A stretch of DNA of 64,000 bases from an uncultured Bacteroidota bacterium (lineage in GTDB: Bacteria; Bacteroidota; Bacteroidia; Flavobacteriales; Flavobacteriaceae). This document shows positions 47,533 to 55,758 of this stretch, in pieces. Each line of letters opens with the position of its first letter. The first letter of the stretch is position 1. The notes under the pieces were generated by a model. The model was given only the letters and a program-made list of their open reading frames with translations, made no database searches and was not told where the DNA came from. Location: assembly GCA_902609035.1 (NCBI GenBank), contig CACLQG010000001.1:47721-111720 (forward strand). The letters are read 5' to 3'. The position numbers and the translations under genes were made by a program.

Positions 47533-48795
47533 TTAATTATATTTTCTTTTAATAAACCATTTATCATTTAAAGAAAAACCAATCCTTAACGACCAAAAAT
47601 TTTCTTTAAACGTATTATCATATCCACTCCCTCTAACTCCATACTCAAATCCAATGTTTGTGTTTGAAAACCCTGCTAAAGGTAAACCAAATCCAAAATT
47701 TATGCCAGTTTCCTTTAAACCAAAATTATTCACAATAACACCCGTCGACTCGTGTCGAAAACCCATTCTAAAAACAATTCTTTTCCAATAACTAGTTATC
47801 GAACTGTAATCTGGTATGTAGAAGCCCCCTAATGATATTTGATAAGCATTTTGGTAGTCGATTTCAGCCAAACTCATGAATTTATTACTAAAATTACTCA
47901 TTGAATTTATGGTGTACTGCGCTCCAACAAACCATTTTCTATCCTTACCTAATCCCAATCCAAAAGAGAAAATATCTGGTATTGTAATGTTTGTTTTATC
48001 CAATCCATTGTCCTTGAGGTCGATTTCTAAATCCTCACCAAAACCGGACGATAAAGAATAAGATCGAGTGATATAAGATCTTGAATTGGTGGATGTTAAA
48101 TTCGCTTGTAATTGATACGATACCATTGCATGAAGTTCCATAATCTTAAAAACTAGAATTTCAAATTGAGAAGAAAATTTCAAATCTAATCCAGAGACAC
48201 TGGACTTGCTCTCAACAATTGTTCCCAAGGTAACTTGATCTTTAAACCTCCCAGTCTCATGAATAATTTGACCAAAATTATAATTGATTGTAGCTCCAAA
48301 ACTAAAATATTTTAAAGCGTTAAATCCGAATGAGAAAAAAGCCTTGTTGATGCCCCCTTCCCCATCAAAAATATTTAAAATATTCTCATCGCTTCCTTCG
48401 GATTCCATAGAGGACAGCTTGTAGCCAACCGAGGTATAAGGGACAATACCGAATCCAAAACCAAAAAGGGGAGTGGGTATGGCAACCCCAATATAGTCCA
48501 AACCTGCGGAAGCAATACTCTTAGTCTCTGTGGCCCCTTTTAAGTTATTTATTCTGTAATTTAGTCCAATCAGGTAATTCGTCAGTTTGAGCTTGGCATA
48601 AGAACTTGGATTGGAGAGATTAGCATGAATGGAATCATTGTATATTTCCAAGCCTCCCATAAATCGGTTTATCTGAGTTCCCCTAAAATTTACCTCACCC
48701 AAGCCAGCAATAGAGTATGGTGAAATTGTGCCCGATTGGGAAAAAATAAATGTACTAAATAACAGTACAAAAAATTTCAATGTATTTCTTATCAT
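47533..48795 (-). CDS. Outer-membrane beta-barrel protein
   Basis: This 420-residue protein has a signal peptide to about residue 19 (FIFSQ) and alternating-hydrophobicity strands ending in an aromatic terminus. It has the Bacteroidota pattern SPYSIAGLGEVNFRGTQINRFMGGLEI and later FGFGLPLAGFSNTNIGFEYG. It resembles the FadL/OmpP1-like and PorV-like barrel group but cannot be assigned further. It overlaps coaX by 4 bases, so it belongs to the envelope operon. Confidence 0.8.
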   Translation of the reverse strand: MIRNTLKFFVLLFSTFIFSQSGTISPYSIAGLGEVNFRGTQINRFMGGLEIYNDSIHANLSNPSSYAKLKLTNYLIGLNYRINNLKGATETKSIASAGLDYIGVAIPTPLFGFGFGIVPYTSVGYKLSSMESEGSDENILNIFDGEGGINKAFFSFGFNALKYFSFGATINYNFGQIIHETGRFKDQVTLGTIVESKSSVSGLDLKFSSQFEILVFKIMELHAMVSYQLQANLTSTNSRSYITRSYSLSSGFGEDLEIDLKDNGLDKTNITIPDIFSFGLGLGKDRKWFVGAQYTINSMSNFSNKFMSLAEIDYQNAYQISLGGFYIPDYSSITSYWKRIVFRMGFRHESTGVIVNNFGLKETGINFGFGLPLAGFSNTNIGFEYGVRGSGYDNTFKENFWSLRIGFSLNDKWFIKRKYN

Positions 48796-49523
48796 GAATT
48801 AATATTCAATTTCAGTAAGTGGAACATTCCTTCTGCTAGAAAATTTGAATGGGCAAATATGCTATTTTTTAACGTTTTAGGCAACTTATTGGCATCTCCA
48901 CCTGTTAAAATAACAGTTAAAGAACCATAATTGTGGTCATAATATTCAATTTTAGCCTTAATCTCGTCCAGAATACCGAAATAAACGCCTGCATGAATCG
49001 ACTCCTCGGTGCTTTTTCCTTCAAATAATTCAACTTTTTCTGAGGCCAAAAAAGGAAGGTTTCCTGTAAATTGATAAAGTGCTTTGTAACGTATATCAAA
49101 CCCAGGGGAAATCGCTCCACCTTGATAGGTATTCATTGAATCCAAAAAATCATAGGTAATACAGCTTCCCAAATCGATAATCAATACATTGGTTTTGGGA
49201 TAACATTTACAGGCCGCTGCCACCAAAACAATCCTGTCTGATCCCAAACTATAAGGACTTTTATAACTGTTTTTAAATGGCAAGTGCATCTGTGCGTTTA
49301 CAGATATAACTTGAAATTGATCCGAAAGGTTTTCAAAAAAGTCCCCAGAGTGATTACTTACGTCACTGTAAATCAAACCCTCAATGTCTGGATTATTTTT
49401 AATTAAAGACCAAGCAATATCGATAAACAAAGACTTTACAACCTTTTGCTCGACAATACATTGACTCTTTTTATACAAGAAAAATTTGGTTAATGTATTC
49501 CCAATATCAACAATCAGATACAA
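48792..49523 (-). CDS. coaX: Type III pantothenate kinase
   Basis: CoaX phosphorylates pantothenate, the first step of coenzyme A synthesis. The 243-residue protein has the ASKHA phosphate loop IVDIGNTLTKFF (N-terminus), SLGSDRIVLVAAA near 93 (usually GADR or GTDR), IDLGSCITYDFLD near 118 and GGAISPGFDIRYKAL near 135. It is the first gene of the minus-strand run and lies divergent from tRNA-Phe. Confidence 0.95.
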   Translation of the reverse strand: MYLIVDIGNTLTKFFLYKKSQCIVEQKVVKSLFIDIAWSLIKNNPDIEGLIYSDVSNHSGDFFENLSDQFQVISVNAQMHLPFKNSYKSPYSLGSDRIVLVAAACKCYPKTNVLIIDLGSCITYDFLDSMNTYQGGAISPGFDIRYKALYQFTGNLPFLASEKVELFEGKSTEESIHAGVYFGILDEIKAKIEYYDHNYGSLTVILTGGDANKLPKTLKNSIFAHSNFLAEGMFHLLKLNINS

Positions 49524-49574
49524 TTTGCAATCAATTTAGTTATAAATTTAGTCAAAGATTTTTAGAGTAATTCC

Positions 49575-49606
49575 TTTGTGAGGGATGAAAAAGGATTTTA
49601 TATTTG
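49575..49606 (+). promoter_or_regulatory. Bacteroidota-type promoter of tRNA-Phe
   Basis: TTTG (49575-49578), a 20-base spacer and TATATTTG (49599-49606) match the -33/-7 consensus TTTG-N19/20-TAnnTTTG exactly. Transcription would start about 7 bases further on, a short distance before the mature tRNA 5' end at 49620. Confidence 0.75.
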
Positions 49607-49619
49607 CACACTTTGGAAT

Positions 49620-49692
49620 GGTACCTTAGCTCAGTTGGTAGAGCAAAGGACTGAAAATCCTTGTGTCCCTGGTTCGATTCCTGGAGGTACCA
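49620..49692 (+). tRNA. tRNA-Phe (GAA)
   Basis: The 73-base cloverleaf has acceptor arms GGTACCT/AGGTACC, D-arm GCTCAGTTGGTAGAGC, anticodon stem AAGGA/TCCTT around loop CTGAAAA (anticodon GAA), T-arm CCTGG-TTCGATT-CCTGG and discriminator A. The encoded 3' end continues with CAC rather than CCA, so CCA must be added. Confidence 0.97.
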
Positions 49693-49698
49693 CACTTC

Positions 49699-49735
49699 AA
49701 ATCCTTGATCCTGATTTCAGTTCAAGGATTTTTGG
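49699..49735 (+). terminator. Rho-independent terminator of tRNA-Phe
   Basis: The 10-bp stem AAATCCTTGA (49699-49708) / TCAAGGATTT (49722-49731) with a 13-base loop runs into five T. It lies seven bases after the tRNA. Confidence 0.85.
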
Positions 49736-49780
49736 GTTTATAACTTTAGGTTTTATAAATTGTGTTTTAACGAATATAAA

Positions 49781-51019
49781 ATGAGCCACATTACAAAAAA
49801 ATTTATCACGCTAAGCCTCTTTTTCTCTCAACTCCTTTTCTCACAGGGCTTTAAAATCGAAACCGATCAAGGTACCCAATTCGTCCCTAATGAAATGATA
49901 TCCAATGGACGCCATTGGTCCGAAGATCAAGGAAAAGTGAAAATGAAACAATTCTCCCAACTTTGGAACGACAACCAATCTTGGCATAAAAGAGCACAAA
50001 CCATAAAAGAAAATATTTTATCAGGAATTCAATGGGATAAAATTTCCGCATATGATGGCAAAATCAATGTCATTAAACACTCAAAAAAAATAATGGCTGG
50101 TTATTCGATAGAAAATATTGCTTTAGAGAGTTTTCCTGGATTTTATGTCACAGGAAACCTATACCGGCCTCTAAAAAAACAGAAACATTATGCTGCCATA
50201 TTAAGTCCCCATGGGCATTCTAATAATAAACGTTTTACAGACTATGTTCAGTTGCGCAGTGCCTATCTGGCAAACAAAGGGGCCATTGTCTTTGCCTATG
50301 ACATGGTAGGTTATGGCGAGAGTACTCAAATAAGACATGAAATGCCTATCAGTCTTTTGCTACAGACATGGAATAGTAAAAGAGTATTAGATTACCTGCT
50401 CAGTCTGCCAGAAGTGGACCCCCAACGCATTGGTATGACTGGAGCATCGGGTGGAGGCACACAAACCTTTGTTCTTACCGCTATAGATCAAAGAATCAAA
50501 GTATCTGTTCCTGTTGTGCAGGTGTCAGCTCATTTTTTTGGTGGTTGCGTCTGCGAAAGTGGAATGCCCATTCACAAAACTGCGAATTTTCAAACTAACA
50601 ATGTGGAGATCGCTGCCCTAGCTGCACCTCGGCCTCTATTGCTCATTTCTAATGGTGATGATTGGACCCGAAACACCCCAAATGTAGAATTTCCCTACCT
50701 TCAAAAAGTTTATGCCTCATTCGGCAAAGACAACCAACTAAAAAATGTTCATCTTGCAAATGAAAAGCATGACTACGGCTACTCGAAGAGAGTCGCTGCC
50801 TATACTTTTTTAATCCGTCACCTAAAGCTCGATTCCATCAATTCATTGGATAAGAATAAAATAGACGAAAGTTTTATCGAAATTCTAACTCCAGAAAAAC
50901 TGAAGGTTTTTACTTCTGAAAATCCGCGCCCAATAACTGCCCTAAAAAACGAATTCGAAGTAATGAAATTCCTAAAATTTCCAATCCAACAGTTCCCTTA
51001 CAACTTTTATAAAAATTAG
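49781..51019 (+). CDS. Exported alpha/beta-hydrolase, acetylxylan-esterase-like
   Basis: I start at the ATG at 49781 (412 residues); 7 upstream codons are not needed. A signal peptide ends near LFSQ (about 22). The hydrolase fold carries the nucleophile S223 in GASGGG, an acid in SNGDDW (D293 or D294) and H330 in NEKHDYG. Also seen are SPHGHSNN (oxyanion region) and GGCVCESGMPIH, a cysteine-containing loop characteristic of this esterase group. It probably removes acyl groups from a polysaccharide. It precedes the cytochrome/DUF1501 block on the same strand, 47 bases before the next gene, which suggests a shared task. Confidence 0.82.
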   Translation: MSHITKKFITLSLFFSQLLFSQGFKIETDQGTQFVPNEMISNGRHWSEDQGKVKMKQFSQLWNDNQSWHKRAQTIKENILSGIQWDKISAYDGKINVIKHSKKIMAGYSIENIALESFPGFYVTGNLYRPLKKQKHYAAILSPHGHSNNKRFTDYVQLRSAYLANKGAIVFAYDMVGYGESTQIRHEMPISLLLQTWNSKRVLDYLLSLPEVDPQRIGMTGASGGGTQTFVLTAIDQRIKVSVPVVQVSAHFFGGCVCESGMPIHKTANFQTNNVEIAALAAPRPLLLISNGDDWTRNTPNVEFPYLQKVYASFGKDNQLKNVHLANEKHDYGYSKRVAAYTFLIRHLKLDSINSLDKNKIDESFIEILTPEKLKVFTSENPRPITALKNEFEVMKFLKFPIQQFPYNFYKN

Positions 51020-51066
51020 TTAACTTAGAAAATCATTTGGTCAATCGCTGAACTATATTAACGATT

Positions 51067-54000
51067 ATGAAAAAGATTTTTGCTGTAACAGGGTTTGTAA
51101 GCCTTTTAATTTCCTGTTCTCTTGATGTACCAATTGAGATTTCTCAAGAATACCCCAATATCCCAGAGGTCATTGACTTTAACTACCACGTCAAGCCTAT
51201 ACTTTCCGACCGATGTTATCAATGTCATGGACCCGATGAAAAATCTCGAAAAGCGAGATTGAGACTGGATATAGAATCCATTGCCTTTTCCAAATTAGAA
51301 AGTGGAAAAAGAGCCTTCAGTCCCGGCAGTTTGTACAAAAGCGAAAGTGCCAACAGAATCATACACAAAAATCCCGATATTGTAATGCCTCCTCCAGAGG
51401 CCAATTTGGCTTTGACCAATAGAGAAAAGGCCATTATCTTTAAATGGATTGAACAAGGCGCTAAGTGGAAAGAACATTGGGCCTTCTTACCACCCCAAAA
51501 AAAAGAGCCCAAAACCATCAGTAAAGAATTTCCCAACCCCATCGATCGATTAATAAAAAAGAGGTTGGATCAAGAAGGGTTAGACTTTTCTCCCAAAGCT
51601 TCCAAAGACATTTTGGCTAGAAGGCTCTATTTGGATCTTACGGGGCTTCCTCCTTCTATCGAGCAACTGGATATTTTTCTAAATGATAAAAGTGAAAAAG
51701 CTTATGAAAACCTAGTCGACCAACTGCTGAAAACCGATGCACATGCAGAGCGTTTGACCCTAGATTGGCTCGACCTGGCGCGCTATGCCGACTCTCACGG
51801 TTTGCATGCCGATGGAGCTAGAACCATGTGGCCCTGGAGGGATTGGGTGCTCAAAGCTTTTAAAGAAAATATGCCCTACAATGAGTTCGTTACTTGGCAA
51901 CTGGCGGGAGACCTATTCCCTGAGGCTACCCAAGAGCAAAAACTCGCCACCGCTTTCAATAGAAACAGCCCCATGACAGCAGAAGGGGGCGTAATTGATG
52001 AAGAATGGCGGTTACATTATGTCTTTGACCGCACAGAAACCCTTTCTACCGCTTTTTTAGGGCTCACAGTAGCCTGCGCAAAATGTCACGACCACAAATT
52101 CGACCCCATCTCCCAAAAAGATTATTTCCAACTCACTGCCTTTTTCAATAACATCAGAGAACTAGGAATGACTGGTGACGACGGAGAATTTGGCCCACTG
52201 CTACCCTTATCAGATGAAGAAACCCAAAGCAAAATAGACCAACTCAACGAGGTTATGAATTCCATCAAAAAAGAAATCACTATTACCAGTGCTCAACTGG
52301 AGAAAGTGTATCAATACTCTGAGGAATTGGCGACCAATACCAAAGCAAAACCTGAATTGGTCTTCCACGGCGCATTTGAGAAAATGGCGAAATTTAATAA
52401 AAATAAACACAGTGTAGATGGTAAAAAAGACTTCTACGGTCGAAATGAGCAAACCCCAAAAATCGTCAAAGGGGTTGTAGGGAATGCTTTCGATTTTAGT
52501 CTTGACCACGACCACCTCCACATCACCAATAAATTAATTCCCAACCTAGAGTGGACAGAGCCTTTTTCCCTCTCCCTTTGGATAAATACCAACAAAAAAA
52601 AGGAAGGCTCCTCCCAAACGCTGATAGCCAATTCGGGTGGAAAAAATGAACTTTGGAGGGGATGGGAATACTATTTGGACGATCAAAACAAAGTCAATCT
52701 GCGGCTCATCAACGTGACCCCTTCCAACCTCGTACATGTGAGGTCAGTGGACTCGATACAACGCAACCAGTGGCAACAGCTATCTGTTACTGTAGATGGG
52801 AGTGGAAAAGCAGAAGGTGTCCGTTTGTATCTCAACGGTAAGGAAATGGAAAAAGTAGGAGTAATTGACAATCTCTACAAAACCATTTTGCCCACCCACC
52901 GTGACCGCGAAAAAGGATTTATCAATACCAAAAGAGATCTGGTAATTGGGCGATCCTATGAGGGATCAACTGGAGACTATGGCCTATTTTCGGGACAATA
53001 TGATGAATTGAAATTTTTTAAAGGCGTATTGACCCCCTTCGAAATTCAGTCTATTCATATCCAAACCCTAGGCAAAGAAGAAGCCATTGCTTGGCCTTTA
53101 GTTCAAAATCACCTGATCGAAAAAGACCCCAAAATCGTTCAACTGAAAAAACATCTTAAAAACAACCGAGAGGAATACCTCAAAACCTATACACCCATAG
53201 TAGAAGTTATGGTCATGAGAGAGATGGACACTCCCCGTCCCACCTATCTCTACAATCGTGGAAGTTATAGCGAACCCCTCTATATTGTGGAGGCCAAAGT
53301 CCCAGATGTGCTCCCCGACATGGACGACAATTTACCCAAAAATCGCTTGGGACTAAGTCAGTGGTTGTTCGATTCCAAAAACCCCCTTACAGCTCGTGTG
53401 GCAGTCAATCGATATTGGCAAATGATTTTCGGTGCTGGACTTGTAGCAACCCCCAACGATTTTGGCGTACAGGGACAATTACCCACCCACCCCGAGCTGC
53501 TGGACTTAATGGCCGTCAATTTTAACCAAGACTGGGATGTAAAAGCATTATTGAAAAAAATGGTCCTTTCACAAACCTACCAACAGCAATCTGTAAGTAA
53601 CGAAATACTCGATCAAAAAGACCCCAATAACCTCCTACTCGCTCGGGCCAATGCCTCCCGTTTGCCCGCCGAGATTATCAGAGATAATGCCCTAAAAGTT
53701 AGCGGCCTATTAAACCCCAAGGTTGGAGGAGAAAGCGTAAGACCCTATCAACCAAAAGGGTTATGGAAAGAAAAAAATAACTTTTCCACTTACCTCTTTG
53801 AGTATAAAGAATCCGAAGGGGAAGATCTCTACCGCAGAGGTCTTTACACCTTTGTTCGTCGGACTTCACCGCCCCCCAATATGCTCACTTTCGATGCCAC
53901 CTCTAGAGAGGTTTGCACCGTCAAAAGAGACGTTACCTCCACCCCGCTTCAAGCATTGGTATTACTCAATGACCCTCAATTTTTTGAGGCTTCAAGAATT

Positions 54001-54285
54001 TTTGCTGAGCGAATGATCAAGAGTAAGGATACCCTTGAGGAGCAAATTGGTCACGGATTCCGACTGGCCACCTCCCGCCACCCCAAAGATGAGGAATTGG
54101 AGATTTTGGTAGAACTCTACAATAGTCAATATCAATATTTTGGAAAAAACAGGGATAAGGCCTATCAAGTCCTTAGCGTGGGGGAAAAACCAAGAGACGC
54201 AAAAATCAACAGTGTGCAATCTGCTGCCATGACCATGGTCGCCAACACACTTCTAAATCACAACGAAACTTACACAAAACGATAA
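51067..54285 (+). CDS. PSCyt1-DUF1549-LamG-DUF1553 (PSD1) large lipoprotein
   Basis: The 1072-residue exported protein has a lipoprotein signal (LLISC, Cys17). Domain order is as follows. First is a Planctomycete-type cytochrome C domain PSCyt1 with haem site CYQCH (C50, C53, H54) and later VMPPPEA. DUF1549 (about 155-360) follows with a second CxxCH (CAKCHDHKFDP, C337/C340/H341). Then comes a LamG/concanavalin-like domain (about 455-650) and finally DUF1553 (about 745-1010, with NRYWQMIFG and FDATSREVCTVKRDVTSTPLQALVLLNDPQ). This plan is well known in Planctomycetes and Verrucomicrobia; biochemical function is unproven. It is followed within 2 bases by the DUF1501 gene, its usual partner. 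Confidence 0.9.
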   Translation: MKKIFAVTGFVSLLISCSLDVPIEISQEYPNIPEVIDFNYHVKPILSDRCYQCHGPDEKSRKARLRLDIESIAFSKLESGKRAFSPGSLYKSESANRIIHKNPDIVMPPPEANLALTNREKAIIFKWIEQGAKWKEHWAFLPPQKKEPKTISKEFPNPIDRLIKKRLDQEGLDFSPKASKDILARRLYLDLTGLPPSIEQLDIFLNDKSEKAYENLVDQLLKTDAHAERLTLDWLDLARYADSHGLHADGARTMWPWRDWVLKAFKENMPYNEFVTWQLAGDLFPEATQEQKLATAFNRNSPMTAEGGVIDEEWRLHYVFDRTETLSTAFLGLTVACAKCHDHKFDPISQKDYFQLTAFFNNIRELGMTGDDGEFGPLLPLSDEETQSKIDQLNEVMNSIKKEITITSAQLEKVYQYSEELATNTKAKPELVFHGAFEKMAKFNKNKHSVDGKKDFYGRNEQTPKIVKGVVGNAFDFSLDHDHLHITNKLIPNLEWTEPFSLSLWINTNKKKEGSSQTLIANSGGKNELWRGWEYYLDDQNKVNLRLINVTPSNLVHVRSVDSIQRNQWQQLSVTVDGSGKAEGVRLYLNGKEMEKVGVIDNLYKTILPTHRDREKGFINTKRDLVIGRSYEGSTGDYGLFSGQYDELKFFKGVLTPFEIQSIHIQTLGKEEAIAWPLVQNHLIEKDPKIVQLKKHLKNNREEYLKTYTPIVEVMVMREMDTPRPTYLYNRGSYSEPLYIVEAKVPDVLPDMDDNLPKNRLGLSQWLFDSKNPLTARVAVNRYWQMIFGAGLVATPNDFGVQGQLPTHPELLDLMAVNFNQDWDVKALLKKMVLSQTYQQQSVSNEILDQKDPNNLLLARANASRLPAEIIRDNALKVSGLLNPKVGGESVRPYQPKGLWKEKNNFSTYLFEYKESEGEDLYRRGLYTFVRRTSPPPNMLTFDATSREVCTVKRDVTSTPLQALVLLNDPQFFEASRIFAERMIKSKDTLEEQIGHGFRLATSRHPKDEELEILVELYNSQYQYFGKNRDKAYQVLSVGEKPRDAKINSVQSAAMTMVANTLLNHNETYTKR

Positions 54286-54286
54286 G

Positions 54287-55753
54287 ATGCACTGCAACGA
54301 TCATCATCATCACGAAAACAAGAACTACTCGCGCAGAGACTTTCTTACTAGAACGTCCCTCGGACTGGGTGCGCTATCATTGGGGTCTATGATCAGCCCT
54401 GTCAATGGCTATGGCAACAGTGAGTTTTTAAATCTTTTGGATAGTGAAAAAATGAAGTTACCCCATTTTTTGCCAAAAGCAAAAAGAGTAATCTATTTGT
54501 TTCAAAGTGGCGCTCCATCTCAATTGGACCTCTTTGATTACAAACCCAAACTCAACGAGATGTTTGGTGAAGAGGTGCCCAAAAGTATCATCGGTGAGCA
54601 GCGGCTTACTGGAATGTCCTCTGGACAAAATTCCTTCCCCATGGCGGGTTCATTATTCAAATTCAACCAGCACGGACAAAGCGGTGCGTGGATGAGTGAA
54701 CTCATGCCGTATACCTCCAAAATCGTGGACGAACTTTGTTTTATAAAGTCCATGTACACCGACGCCATCAACCATGACCCTGCCATGACTATGATCCAAA
54801 CTGGATCGGAGCTCCCCGGTAGGCCCTCCATCGGCTCTTGGCTAAGTTATGGATTGGGGACAGACAACAAAAACCTGCCCGAGTTTGTAGTTTTGGTCAC
54901 CAAAGGCAAAACCGGTCAACCCCTTTATTCCAGGCTCTGGGGTAATGGATTCCTCCCTTCTCAACACCAGGGGGTGCAGTTTCGCTCTGGAAAAGACGCA
55001 GTGCTCTACCTCGACAATCCCCCTGGGGTGAGTAGTGGCATCCGAGAAGAACAACTCAATTCCCTCAAAAAACTGCAAAACATTCAACATGCAGACATAG
55101 GAGATCCCGAAATTTTGACCAAAATATCAAATTACGAAATGGCCTACCGCATGCAAACCTCAGTACCAGAAGTCATGGATGTTTCCGATGAGCCCGATTA
55201 TATTTTTGACCTCTACGGTGAAGACAGTAAAAACCCTGGTACCTTTGCTGCCAATTGTCTTCTTGCTCGCAAGCTCGCCGAAAAAGAAGTTAAATTCATA
55301 CAGCTCTACCACCGTGGATGGGATCAACACGGCAACCTACCAAAAGACATTAAAAAACAAGCCAAAGAAACTGATCAGGCGACGGCAGCACTCATTCAAG
55401 ACCTTAAACAAAGAGGATTATTGGAAGACACCCTGGTTGTGTGGGGTGGTGAATTTGGTAGAACCAATTACTCCCAAGGCATGCTCAAACCAGACAATTA
55501 TGGTCGCGATCACCACCCTCGCTGCTTTACCATATTTATGACAGGTGCAGGAGTCAAAAAAGGAATCACAATTGGTGCTACCGACGATTTTGGATACAAC
55601 ATTACCGAAAGACCCGTTCACATTCACGATTTTCAGGCCACCATGATGCACATGCTGGGCATAGACCACGAAAAATTAACCTTTAAATTCCAAGGCAGAC
55701 GCTACCGATTGACCGATGTTCACGGTAAGGTAGTCAAAGAAGTTTTGGCTTAA
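54287..55753 (+). CDS. DUF1501 protein, Tat-exported
   Basis: The 488-residue protein starts with a twin-arginine signal, SRRDFLTRTSLGLGALSLG (R16-R17). The short leader before it contains a histidine run (DHHHHE). DUF1501 belongs to the alkaline-phosphatase/sulfatase superfamily clan. Motifs are LFQSGAPSQLDLFDYKP, WGGEFGRTNY and HDFQATMMHMLGIDHEKLT, which could bind metals. The formylglycine CxPSR motif is absent, so it is not a sulfatase. It lies between DUF1553 and the cytochrome genes. Substrate is unknown. Confidence 0.92.
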   Translation: MHCNDHHHHENKNYSRRDFLTRTSLGLGALSLGSMISPVNGYGNSEFLNLLDSEKMKLPHFLPKAKRVIYLFQSGAPSQLDLFDYKPKLNEMFGEEVPKSIIGEQRLTGMSSGQNSFPMAGSLFKFNQHGQSGAWMSELMPYTSKIVDELCFIKSMYTDAINHDPAMTMIQTGSELPGRPSIGSWLSYGLGTDNKNLPEFVVLVTKGKTGQPLYSRLWGNGFLPSQHQGVQFRSGKDAVLYLDNPPGVSSGIREEQLNSLKKLQNIQHADIGDPEILTKISNYEMAYRMQTSVPEVMDVSDEPDYIFDLYGEDSKNPGTFAANCLLARKLAEKEVKFIQLYHRGWDQHGNLPKDIKKQAKETDQATAALIQDLKQRGLLEDTLVVWGGEFGRTNYSQGMLKPDNYGRDHHPRCFTIFMTGAGVKKGITIGATDDFGYNITERPVHIHDFQATMMHMLGIDHEKLTFKFQGRRYRLTDVHGKVVKEVLA

Positions 55754-55758
55754 AAAAT

